From the NCBI GenBank assembly GCA_023807065.1, contig JAJJLU010004107.1, forward strand, positions 1 through 18,518: a DNA stretch of 18,518 bases, read 5' to 3'. Position numbers and translations under genes: made by a program. The DNA comes from Isotricha intestinalis (lineage: Eukaryota > Ciliophora > Litostomatea > Vestibuliferida > Isotrichidae). Shown here piece by piece: positions 13,501-17,971 of this stretch (within the stretch, counting starts at the first letter, position 1; each line of letters opens with the position of its first letter). Under the pieces are notes generated by a model. It had not been told where the DNA came from, did not search any database, and worked only from the letters and a program-made list of their open reading frames with translations.

Positions 13501-16049
13501 CGTTCATCTGGATTACCTCCTTCAGATTTTGAATAAAAAAGTTTAAATATTTTTAAATCTTTAACCTCATTGACTTTCTTTGCTTTATTTTTATACTGTA
13601 ATAATTCATTAATTTCAATTTTTATTGAATTATATAAATTCACTTTTCCATTTTTTATTTGTTCTATCACATTATTTATTTTATTAATTTCTTTTTTATT
13701 GAATTCTTTATGATATACTTCTAAAGCATCTTTAATATATAATAATTCTTCTAAAGTATTATTTATTTCTTCATTTAATTTTTTTAGAGTATTATAATAT
13801 TCATTTGAATTTATATTTTTATTTTTTAGTAATTTAAAAAGATTTAATCTTTCCAAAATATTTTCTTCTTTATTTTTTAAAAAAGAATTTAATTGTTCAG
13901 TTTTCATTTCTTTTGATTCAAAATCATTAAATATTTTATTTAAAATTTGTATAGAATTATCATAATATGAATTATTATCTTCTTTAAGAATATCGTTTTT
14001 TTGTAATATACTTAATAATTCTATTTTTATATTTTTATCATTAGAATAAAAATCTGACTCATTAATTAAATAACGCTCATTTATTTTTTCCATTAAATTT
14101 TCATATTCATCTTCTTCTTCTTTTAATTTTAAACTCTCAACAAAATAAAAAAATTCATTGAGATCTTCTGAATTTTTTAAATTTAAAAAATGATTTTCTA
14201 TATGATCTTTCATTTGCTCATACTTTTTATCTGAACAAATATGAAATAATTCAACATAAATTTTAATTTTTATTGTTTTTTCTAAAACTTCAATATTTTG
14301 TTTTAAAAAATCTAAATTATTTTCATTGATAAAAAAAAAATTTGATAAATTTACCAAAATTTTAATAATTTTATTTAATTCATCATTTTCATAAGAAGAT
14401 GATAATATTTTTTTTTCTTGAATAATAGATTGGTATTTTTGTTTTAATAATGATAAATAATTATCTTTTTGATTTTTTTCAAGATTGTTTTCATTAACTA
14501 ATTGTAAAATTATCTCAAAATCTTGAATTTTCTTTATTTTATTACATAATTTTAATAAATACTCCTCAATTTTTTTTTTGAATATTGTTTCAAATTCCTT
14601 TTTCTTAAATTCATTTATAAAATCATTATCTATTTTTTCAAAATCTATTCTTTCAAATATTTCAACATCTATTTTATTTGAATATTTTTCTTCAGAGTAA
14701 TATACATCATAATGATAGATTAAATCTATGATTTCAATATTTTCTATATTTTTATCTTCTTTTATTATATTTTTAATATTCTGGTCTAAAATATATCCAT
14801 ATTCATCTTTTTCAAAATAATCATTACATTGTTTTTTAATTTTATTTTTCTCTTTTTTTTCATATATTTCTTGAACAAATTCATAATATTCCTGAAATGT
14901 TTTTCTTAATTCAAATAATATTGGAATATTCTCTTTTTCAGGGGAAGAAAACTTCTTTAATAGTAAATCCCAAAATTTATTTGTAAAATACACAAGTAAT
15001 TTTTTTTTTTCTTTTGAAAATTCAATAATATCGATAATCAATCCAATAATTTCTTTGATATTGATTTGTGTTTCTAATTCAATATTTGGAAATTCAATCG
15101 GTTGAAAATCTTTCATTGAAATGATTTTTTCTTTATTTTGTTCAATTACTTTTAAAAATGTATGAATTCCTGTGAAATAAGATAATCCATTTTCTTTAAA
15201 TTCTTTATATTCTTTATTTGTTGAAAAATTTATAAATTCATTTAAATAATTAATTTTCATATTGATTGGAGTTTTAAAATAAGATTTATATTTTAATAAA
15301 ATATCAAATAAAATTTCTTTATTATTTGTAAATAGTTTTTCAAACACCTCCAAAAATATTTCATTATTATAATTATTTAAATAACATAAAATTATACCAT
15401 AAAAATCAATGGGATTCAAAGAATTATCAGAAATTATATTTTCTGAATTTTCACAGATATCATTAAATTTATCATTAAAATTTTCTAAGTTATGAGTGAT
15501 AATATTATTTTTTTGGTCTGGTTTATCATAAGTCTTATTAAATTCAGTTAATAATTTAGAACATAAATCTTTTTTTTCATAAACTTGAATAAATAGATTT
15601 ATCAAAAATTCAAATTTTGGTTTTTTTGAATAAACATCAATGGAATCATAAAATAAATCATCTAATTTATTTTCTTCTTTAGAATCAATTAAAGATTCTT
15701 TAAAATAATTCATTTTTTCACAATAATCAATTATATCTTGTTTAATTTCTTTTTGAGCAAATCCAACATTCTTTTTAAGTTTTAATTCTAAATTATAAAT
15801 AAAATAAGCTTCTTTAACCTCAAAATTAATTGTATATTGGTCTTTTTCATCAATTGTAAATTTCAATTCTACTTTATTCTTTTTTTCTTTTTTGATTTTA
15901 TATTTAAAAATTTTTATATTCTTTGTATCATTTGTTTTTGAGAAAATTAATTTTGGCTCATTTCTTTCAAATTGTAATTCTTTTTCATATTTATCTTCTA
16001 TTATCAATAAAAAATAAATTTCCTTTATTTCTATTTTATCTTTTTCCAT
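1578..16049 (-). CDS. RNF213: Giant RNF213/mysterin-like AAA+ ATPase with RZ-finger-like domain, 4823 aa
   Basis: This is an intron-free frame of 4823 codons, close in size to vertebrate RNF213 (about 5200 aa). The family are dynein-like six-module AAA+ proteins acting as ubiquitin ligases in the cytosol, on lipid droplets and against intracellular microbes; that role is inferred here. The N-terminal ~1300 residues are helical and charged. AAA1-like sequence lies around 1370-1470. An AAA2-like P-loop (ICGLGKST) is at 1528-1535. AAA3 has Walker A GETGCGKT 1909-1916, Walker B WVFFDE 1967-1972 and sensor Asn2007 (GACNPYR). AAA4 has Walker A GKPGSGKS 2264-2271, Walker B ILFDELGLAERS from 2342, Asn2381 and NRAL (Arg2391). 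Family blocks FIEGSPFP (2704) and PPFLNRFE (2799-2806) follow. A Cys/His cluster at 4005-4035 fits an RZ-type finger. No RING Cys/His series is visible. The tail is very acidic. The ATG at 16047-16049 is chosen because an in-frame TAA lies at 16071-16073. Family assignment is firm; one-to-one orthology with human RNF213 is not. Confidence 0.93.
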   Translation of the reverse strand: MEKDKIEIKEIYFLLIIEDKYEKELQFERNEPKLIFSKTNDTKNIKIFKYKIKKEKKNKVELKFTIDEKDQYTINFEVKEAYFIYNLELKLKKNVGFAQKEIKQDIIDYCEKMNYFKESLIDSKEENKLDDLFYDSIDVYSKKPKFEFLINLFIQVYEKKDLCSKLLTEFNKTYDKPDQKNNIITHNLENFNDKFNDICENSENIISDNSLNPIDFYGIILCYLNNYNNEIFLEVFEKLFTNNKEILFDILLKYKSYFKTPINMKINYLNEFINFSTNKEYKEFKENGLSYFTGIHTFLKVIEQNKEKIISMKDFQPIEFPNIELETQINIKEIIGLIIDIIEFSKEKKKLLVYFTNKFWDLLLKKFSSPEKENIPILFELRKTFQEYYEFVQEIYEKKEKNKIKKQCNDYFEKDEYGYILDQNIKNIIKEDKNIENIEIIDLIYHYDVYYSEEKYSNKIDVEIFERIDFEKIDNDFINEFKKKEFETIFKKKIEEYLLKLCNKIKKIQDFEIILQLVNENNLEKNQKDNYLSLLKQKYQSIIQEKKILSSSYENDELNKIIKILVNLSNFFFINENNLDFLKQNIEVLEKTIKIKIYVELFHICSDKKYEQMKDHIENHFLNLKNSEDLNEFFYFVESLKLKEEEDEYENLMEKINERYLINESDFYSNDKNIKIELLSILQKNDILKEDNNSYYDNSIQILNKIFNDFESKEMKTEQLNSFLKNKEENILERLNLFKLLKNKNINSNEYYNTLKKLNEEINNTLEELLYIKDALEVYHKEFNKKEINKINNVIEQIKNGKVNLYNSIKIEINELLQYKNKAKKVNEVKDLKIFKLFYSKSEGGNPDERFENAYEKLKNMKNMKLNGQNNLINTIQEEIKNSDDIEIQKEITEIMKLNNNSEQMYEEELNIILNSKNYEKDINSIFYFMNNFQKNYGKEDLKEFLSLKYKNLSEQGPEELKTNLKELKEKGIYDYSKENNNKSNYIKFFNCLFDKKQAYDFLLSKTTEEIELLYDKIEPNYGTISLKDINDTSHCVGFFHELKKIQDFKQILLNIKTKMEDNDLIKRFENFSEIYPSIIELNQNFDFSINLYDEIKEIITNANFIFFQNDEELVYKVEKKKTEKIPKKITIEKLRQLKNKIYIKPKETKKLSENINSKQLENKYDVLIFFKNIVNNVEIIYEYMNVLRIKGSSLPISINISIEYPKIKYFLENKEKDFIDIQNFLFNAKNNIIRKLDLIYKQKTNLRFLYGKQFESIIKHLEGNFKIDSFLRYILNNTDNKSIIKEGYLSNSRNTNDYVNEYDLYNENSFDNISKYITTVFQNNNLSLEKHYEKILIKESNQNENKNNKLKGLYIYESQSNSMEEDILQIFLDKIGKIPIAQNILISNKETSYEEMQAFFNRAILCKYNTLFVVEVNNSFSNYQQKVMNNFIDRLLTYKNQCYNEKEKENIDKINTNEYMDSCLIFIYNKNCEFFLNELKKFNPIMLNLGKKHSLTTNSSSFSYVDSENENIIISLYKNTHIIKSDICGLGKSTKIKNEIINNKKKYVYFPLGGNITKNIIYKTLNNILKKIKTNNDYNDVAIHLDLFENKEHSILNEFLFSFLITKFYSNNENIIYIPKNIEIYIEIPNCFNDFMKHYDILKSFYIDIIKLEEIPNLCLSSEKIQLFKHMLGKENNEEIYQFIRDNIGMTKYSYHQINIFINLFISQYNKFDGDKLTFLKKVKNINKDNSKDKNMNKDDRKDDTEKNSEDILKDVTEECIEQFAKGTKYFTDGEFSKLLINDEIANKNNGDYIDLLSQRYKNDLKNETFKTPLIFIIKEKKKYIALDISKDGLTKYKNTKDYLEILKKILNLENPIDNEIENEIEKDKKSLLEIINENEYVITNDNFKKMILILYRIIGKIPVILMGETGCGKTALIRKLNHLLNNGEETLEVININPSYTNDIIIERMNKINKKAKEEKDKELWVFFDELNTCDSLALITEIFINGSYNGERLEENIRLIGACNPYRKKIKNKIKCGLSYSNDDNELIYLVNILPQSLMYYVFNFGSIEREDENKYISSIISNLFTEEEEKLKKKTEEAISKCHEYLRETFDPSVVSLREMTRFTKCYKFFIHYFDIKNGNDDNINEKKIKKMKSIIISIYLCYYIRLVDKQTRDNFDGRLMPLFIELVNYEDSENKNEAQIEGKLLDKINEPFKSYIKNEIQNNNLSSFNHFSDIVLLEEKYLLKEIKLDRGIGNNKSLRENIFLLYISLLTNIALIIIGKPGSGKSLSSQLIYKSMRGKYSKSKFLQLFPSIIQSYFQGSKSTIPEDVENIFKIAEGKLQLLIEKGENKEDLPISMILFDELGLAERSKYNPLKVLHSKLEYDGNKEGVSFVGISNWTLDASKINRALSLSVPDLDENIDDLRETSISISKSINEKFKDNKIFVNLLPKVYFRYKELLKELKKLTVYKQYELEEYKKIINKYEKDSTFNSLFEGIPEKDKYEFETFQKVKKKLNAFLDKEFLDKKVPWLIQQFEDIEKLDDYKKLYWKDKKIKIDFHGNRDYFYLIKGIATELNENNESDNMVSNVEIIEKYIERNFGGLEIKIDIDNDNEFECFASNKDFIKDLTEKINLKKNKKKISSVLFFKEIYNSVCENKDGSDFLFNYTIKNENIKKYDFINTIITNIKDYRSRYLLLEIKRSFAPLIHQNISNKIKNKEIYFIEGSPFPNDNNNEYQFKKISEIQDHAAKEHLIILQNLEQIYPFFYDLFNMNYIIKDGKRYARICHGNFSEQLAFINQFFRIIIMVDKNFIDKVEPPFLNRFEKILISFDKLLDDSQKKLCEKIINDDLNLKEIIVHINKKYKINYELKDLLIGCKKEDILGLIYYHSINLENNENKEQYIKKEIFKKIAKLLPQDIIINLPEENILKETFNQQNIFYNLNDYIKSINKDEKNKISIIYTFSNIVNVIDCLDESSSFKLISEIKSEEELNNIIDGIISKNKNTNSKNKNFIFIHFDHENSNKLGFIVSFVENKYKTQNIKFILIVHIQRNFKVGNKVDKIYSVPNIYPDVNQLFIDNLNGKKRVLEDLLNKPIKEILNNDYIDLNKEFKVILRNYLNKKVKNLYGDEENINLDNYIQKLEIYFENNDQFSQDIIDKAKSYIEDKGNNLIEKIYNNQFINKNSIDIISILIEYIRDEIFAQYINNILNILEDNNFLTSLLVIDNHKELLKDDIIREIKEKYIKYIKFEKDKKYKPKFILNFIIPGFYNFYGELSNYISQNISNEFMRNEKMLREFLKGDEISVKNNFNYKESNLLSLIHQEIKKKEFIFEIMNKIPIDLFLNDYITFYLVKYNSDDNDFNNMINYYNLSYNDINHRLINLLLNLRFNENIEIIKNNKDEPLKNLLIKINWIESNINYIIKILHIYSILKDIFKDEEKLFELMKDTLKNKNLRYITNQEKNPKITNEVNECYYLILASICYSIIPPIINFKKIEIHDYFDKLKNALKIIQNLNDDLYIFLNEMYIIDELLKIYNILDINDKLELEILNKISINLKENNDILQQNDLNQSDYLIENVNNLYELIKKSLNYEDKGYYELLKYIFFKEIKKIPDINYRTAIFENMIKENEIIINSNEILQLLLKTIIIPLKGIFIKTISKILNEKNEIVNLIENILDNPNENNHFTLSETLLYFFEKNSNIYLNKVLHDKKEKILLEQEPLDVFKECVLLLQNYVSHPKRLNDKNKNMCELFCIGYIRTFCYTFINLIDKCSAKLKNPIKIIQEINKSKIIGNIITLYIYKIIYNKNKKNIYVFVNSEYIQKYKLNEFTDFFKFIINEEENPFIYQYISNEENFKNYDSFTNIIEKYKNEKFQINDLNGLNIKKYGIDIFYFSTSNIILSCLKLKDFDKSPIYINFYKNICLPLFKNYNRILTAIQFFYNPEKYRKIKSDYNIDSESLNLLLYSYRYCLNELDCNSTNSIYSFLYNKKNIDNINKYYYPGNNISNLPIYEIYSKIESHFKKIPNQGCFVCLCKNGFYHSIIGGVPNHKYLDLNCKECGEPIGSTKNEFGGVKPVKRENYFRIFKNKEELDKETKKRFNLYNYMTIDEFKEKYIEKLFMEEKGIIKIDEDFLKKDDKQIRNLSQVSYRLLNFILYSHLFFAKLYTENKKFDNYLPANMDWMKMLRECWELLKIELNKKDISVIDIFMNYVFFDIFTELNKSVSITDYQSFINLEKNLDEIILKKINDFKTDYKSIDKLKKFDKNDKFFSVNLLEEKYQDYDDSEYPFYNYFYYSDYITEDYLLEIVKHNEKNKYPMLKRVLEHNNSSMEKKQYSLDFLNNFNNVLNLFNEKYSLSISRKKAEQIILKDEQLYKENKIPINEFISFYNSLNIQNNKKKVLQLSEENKLSDFFIDDNNEIGKSYKNIYNKFIEEQNNEISDLLDVKIEKGIFDKNCKNKINIQNANENDIFLLNLPKKFSLIDIVFNSSYRKVIVNNDYKLYNQFEINMDVIEESMTELLLKNKKLFNNVISNFIYQNEDLSFENIDIITKFNTEYITEEISLSEKVILYQFYTDNIENINLFKSIIKDFIELIIYLNNNKILLKNEQKNAHFIKENSLIFETFKFLDDKISNDFKQIFKENEIFTINKTTNLFDYYLILIFRVIKNEFKQFQIQLEENKIEEIKKYFNDSPMITKEVLKPALRTLILLFLSNEKDKIKNNYNNISNYLTIPDIWDKNIYNKKEFNQEINKIKNLNIQINQTLELYELLGDDIDENYFSDVKAQIKKNEEMKREKEKEEKKEDINFPSKDLEEQKQEDEEEKKQEDDDDDDYYDRSDDGDEDEYYGRD
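1632..1649 (-). repeat. (GAT)6 microsatellite coding an Asp run in the acidic C-terminus
   Basis: Six perfect ATC units on the plus strand read GAT x6 on the coding strand and encode six consecutive Asp residues. They lie in a C-terminal tail of roughly 35 residues made almost wholly of Asp, Glu, Lys and Tyr (…EEEKKQEDDDDDDYYDRSDD…). The tail is low-complexity and presumably disordered. Confidence 0.85.
3936..4037 (-). other. RZ-finger-like Cys/His cluster of the giant protein
   Basis: Residues 4005-4038 contain Cys4005, Cys4008, Cys4010, His4016, His4025, Cys4032 and Cys4035. The pattern C-K-N-G-(F/Y)-H ... C-x2-C-G-E-P-I-G resembles the RZ zinc finger of RNF213-type ligases, which have C-x-N-G-H ... 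C-x2-C-x-x-P-I-G. It lies well C-terminal of the AAA core, where the RZ finger is expected. The usual second element (a Cys-Gly following a Gly-x pair) is replaced by GGVPNH, so the zinc ligands may differ. Confidence 0.75.
9237..9260 (-). other. AAA4 Walker A motif of the giant ATPase
   Basis: These codons encode GKPGSGKS, residues 2264-2271. The following Walker B, ILFDELGLAERS from residue 2342, contains Asp2345 and Glu2346. The stretch GISNWTLDASKINRALSL around residues 2379-2395 is one of the most conserved signatures of the RNF213 family, containing the sensor Asn and a candidate arginine finger (Arg2391). AAA4 therefore looks catalytically complete. Confidence 0.9.
10302..10325 (-). 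other. AAA3 Walker A motif of the giant ATPase
   Basis: These codons encode GETGCGKT, residues 1909-1916, an intact P-loop with the Lys/Thr pair. The matching Walker B (WVFFDE, with Asp1971 and Glu1972) lies 50 residues on, at about 10151-10134. The sensor-1 motif GACNPYR (Asn2007) follows. In RNF213, AAA3 is one of the two modules that hydrolyse ATP. All key residues are present here, so an active module is inferred. Confidence 0.9.
10831..10878 (-). repeat. In-frame imperfect duplication in the giant gene (10-codon period)
   Basis: An 18-base segment at 10831-10848 recurs at 10861-10878 with one mismatch, a spacing of exactly 30 bases. In the protein it gives KNINKD and KNMNKD within an Asn/Lys/Asp linker between the AAA2 and AAA3 modules. 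It keeps the frame and probably lies in a flexible, unstructured loop. Confidence 0.6.
11448..11468 (-). other. AAA2-like P-loop (ICGLGKST) of the giant ATPase
   Basis: The codons for residues 1528-1534 read ICGLGKS, followed by Thr1535: a shortened but recognisable GxGKS/T nucleotide-binding loop. It sits 380 residues before the AAA3 Walker A, where AAA2 of RNF213 lies. The following block with LDLFENKEHSILNEFLFSFL has the family's AAA2 pattern, but no classical DE Walker B pair is seen. It probably binds nucleotide without hydrolysing it, as reported for AAA2 of RNF213; this is inference. Confidence 0.7.
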
Positions 16050-16117
16050 ATAAATTTTATAGAATAATATTTACTATTAGTACATTTTAAAAATAGTTAA
16101 AATAAAATACCAGAATA
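16050..16117 (-). promoter_or_regulatory. A/T-rich 5' flank of the giant gene
   Basis: This stretch lies directly upstream of the ATG on the minus strand. It has an in-frame TAA at 16071-16073, which fixes the first possible start. A TATAAAA-like string sits almost against the ATG (about 16054-16060). In DNA this A/T-rich such a string is weak evidence, so no specific promoter element is claimed. Confidence 0.3.
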
Positions 16118-16118
16118 C

Positions 16119-16256
16119 TCGTAATAGCACCCCAGTCGAAATAGAACCCCGCTATAAAATTTCAAAAAATTATATTTTCAAAATATTCGAATAAAACCCC
16201 CCCCTTAAAATTTTCATTTAACAATTTTTCATTGCCTGGGGGAGGTTTTATTCCGA
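16119..16256. repeat. G/C-rich island with four copies of a TCGAAATANAACCCC motif
   Basis: Three direct copies lie on the plus strand: TCGTAATAGCACCCC (16119-16133), TCGAAATAGAACCCC (16136-16150, only two bases after the first) and TCGAATAAAACCCCCCCC (16187-16204). A fourth is inverted at 16238-16256 and reads TCGGAATAAAACCTCCCCC on the minus strand. The last two copies can pair as a stem of about 17-18 base pairs with one mismatch and one bulge around a 33-base loop (16205-16237). It is the only strongly C/G-rich stretch in the window and sits 70-210 bases upstream of the giant gene. It could be an upstream control element or the trace of a dispersed repeat or mobile element; the sequence alone does not decide. 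Confidence 0.7.
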
Positions 16257-16284
16257 CTTTTACGCTAATTCATATATAAAAATA

Positions 16285-16669
16285 ATGAAATATTATTATG
16301 ATTTAATAGAAATATTAAAAAATGACAATAATTTAAAAATGTTATTTTTCTCATTAAATCAATTATAGGTTTAAATAAGTTTATTTACTTGAATCAAAAA
16401 TAAAAATAACTATTAAAAGAAGAAGAGAATTAACTTTTAGATTAAAAGAAAAAAAAGAATTCTGAAGAAATTCATTAGCTAGATTAAAATTGTTTTGTAT
16501 TAATACTAAACAAGATTTTTTATATATTTAATGTAAAAAAAAAGAACAATTAACCGTTGATGTTTTTGAACTATCTTAACTTGTTAAATTAAAACTCATT
16601 ATTTTAACAATTAAATTGTTTTCATCAATTAGTAACATTGTTTTAATTAATTTAATAATTTATATATAA
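16285..16669 (+). pseudogene. Decayed coding sequence, unidentified, divergent from the giant gene
   Basis: An ATG at 16285 opens 27 codons (MKYYYDLIEILKNDNN...) up to TAG 16366-16368. In another frame, coding-like sequence runs from 16379 to TAA 16667-16669, with stops at TGA 16463-16465, TAA 16529-16531 and TAA 16577-16579. Its pieces read as ordinary protein: ELTFRLKEKKEF, then RNSLARLKLFCINTKQDF, then CKKKEQLTVDVFELS, then LVKLKLIILTIKLFSS. The TGA would fit an ancestral Trp and the TAAs ancestral Gln. I do not recognise the family. At least one frameshift and three or more stops make it non-functional under the standard code. Confidence 0.45.
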
Positions 16670-16689
16670 TATTACAAAAAAATATTATT

Positions 16690-17001
16690 ATGAAATTTAT
16701 TTATCAAAAAAATGGAAAATTGAAAATATTATTTGTTAAAGATAAATATCTATAGTTAATAACTTAATTTTTTATTTTTAATAAATGTATAAAAGGAAAA
16801 ACCTTGGATGCTTAATTTACAAAGCTTATTGTTTTATCATATATAATTAATATCCTATAATATGAAAGAGTTTTAGCTTCAAGAGAAAATCAAATTGAAG
16901 ATTTATCTTCAGAAATTGGAACAATAAATGATACATTCTATGATATTCAATATTACATAATGAAAATATTCTTTTCCACAATAAATGTATTATTCCAAAA
17001 A
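16690..17001 (+). pseudogene. Fragmentary coding-like remnants upstream of the SELENOT-like relic
   Basis: Short plus-strand pieces in differing frames look coding: 16690-16755 (MKFIYQKNGKLKILFVKDKY, then TAG), 16785-16850 (MYKRKNLGCLIYKAYCF..., then TAA) and an open frame from 16861. The last begins RVLASRENQIEDLSSEIG at its second residue or so and continues with a hydrophobic Phe/Ile-rich segment into the next entry without a stop. The first part looks like an amphipathic helix or coiled coil. It may be the end of a separate decayed gene or the N-terminal extension of the SELENOT-like relic. No family is recognised. The minus-strand frames over 16953-17271 are its antisense shadows. Confidence 0.35.
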
Positions 17002-17640
17002 ATGATAAGTTTAATTTGGAAATTATTAGGAGTATGTTTCATATATGATATATTTATTCGTTTTAGAGAAAAAAAAATCAAAAATAAATCAAAATCCAAA
17101 TAACATAAACATATATAATAATATAAAAAATCCTCCTCCAAAAGAAGAAAAAATAAAAGATATTGATTTAACTTTAGATGAAGATGATAAAGATGATAAT
17201 ATATTACCATATAAAAAATGAGTAAAAAAAAGCATCAAAAAAAATATTAAGAAAATATGAGAAAAAATCATATCAAAATTCTTTGATCAATTTCAAAAAA
17301 ATTTAATGGGAAATTTTACCGAATTTAAAATAGAAGGTGAAGAATATGCAATTAATCCAACTGAAAAATGGCTTTCAAAATATATTTTTATATCTCAAAT
17401 GAGTATCAATGTTACTTTTTGGATTATCTAAATTTAAACACAGTTTAAAATTTATTCCATCTCTTTTTTTGAAACAATTGAAAAAAGTAAATGGATGTTT
17501 GTAATTGGAAATTTCTTATTTCATCAATGGTTTAACGAATTTTTTAGGAACTACTGGAGCTTTTGAAGTTTATTATAATTAAGTAAAAAAATTTTACCTA
17601 AGTTAAAGATATTAAATCTGCTATTAGTTTATTGGAATAA
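17002..17640 (+). pseudogene. Decayed selenoprotein-T-like (SELENOT/Rdx family) gene
   Basis: Pieces in several frames reproduce the SELENOT order. From 17002 comes a hydrophobic leader (MISLIWKLLGVCFIYDIFI) followed by a Lys-rich stretch that shifts frame in the A9 run at 17069-17077. An acidic linker (IDLTLDEDDKDD) reaches TGA 17219-17221, and a second TGA is at 17258-17260. The core follows: FFDQFQKNL, then FTEFKIEGEEYAINPTEKW (cf. the family's IEGENY block). A one-base shift in the T run at 17416-17420 leads to FGLSKFKHSLKFIPSLF. Another shift near 17487 gives KWMFVIGNFL, and another near 17525 gives LGTTGAFEVYYN (cf. STGAFEI). The end is probably DIKSAISLLE with TAA 17638-17640. SELENOT is a thioredoxin-fold oxidoreductase of the ER membrane with a CxxU or CxxC centre; no intact centre remains. 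Homology rests on recognised blocks, not an alignment search. Confidence 0.65.
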
Positions 17641-17718
17641 TATTTTTATTTGGTTTATTAATTTAAATTTATATTTTTTTATTTTTAATTTATTTTTTTT
17701 ATTTTTTTTTAAATAATA
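17641..17718. other. T-rich spacer between relics
   Basis: This stretch is almost entirely T and A with long T runs. It separates the SELENOT-like relic from the next plus-strand relic and contains no recognisable signal. Confidence 0.5.
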
Positions 17719-17929
17719 TGCCTAAAATTAGTTATGGATGTTTAATTAGTTGTGAAAAAACTATTTCTTTGTTTATTCAAAATTTGAGGATTATCAAATT
17801 ATACTTAAAATTTAAGATGATACACATTTATTAATTAAACAAGATAAATTAAGTTAAGTTCAAGAAATGGTTTATAATATGAAGATACAAATGTTGATAA
17901 TTAAAGTTTCTAAATATGATATATTTTAA
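17719..17929 (+). pseudogene. Short decayed gene, unidentified
   Basis: An ATG at 17719 opens MPKISYGCLISCEK. At the A run 17755-17760 the coding-like reading moves to another frame (NYFFVYSKFEDYQIILKI), which meets TAA at 17813-17815. It continues as DDTHLLIKQDKLS to TAA 17855-17857, then VQEMVYNMKIQMLIIKVS to TAA 17927-17929. The alternation of hydrophobic beta-like segments with charged loops looks like a small globular protein, but I cannot name it. Both internal TAAs sit where Gln would fit. It ends 42 bases before the end of the converging minus-strand relic. Confidence 0.4.
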
Positions 17930-17971
17930 ATTCTTTTTGGAACAAATTTAAATTTATAATATGTATTTCTT

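Noticed and set aside
16187..16256. Telomere-like AAAACCCC repeats
   Set aside because: Only single C4A4-like strings are present, embedded in a longer TCGAATAAAACCCC motif in both orientations, with no tandem array.
16953..17271. Minus-strand frames of 85 and 60 codons
   Set aside because: They are antisense to the plus-strand SELENOT-like relic and its leader; the plus strand has recognisable protein blocks and they do not.
16285..17929. Alternative genetic code in which TAA/TAG mean Gln and TGA means Trp
   Set aside because: The giant gene runs 4823 codons without using any of these triplets internally and ends in TAA. The flanking relics also need frameshifts, not only stop reassignment. 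Decay explains both.
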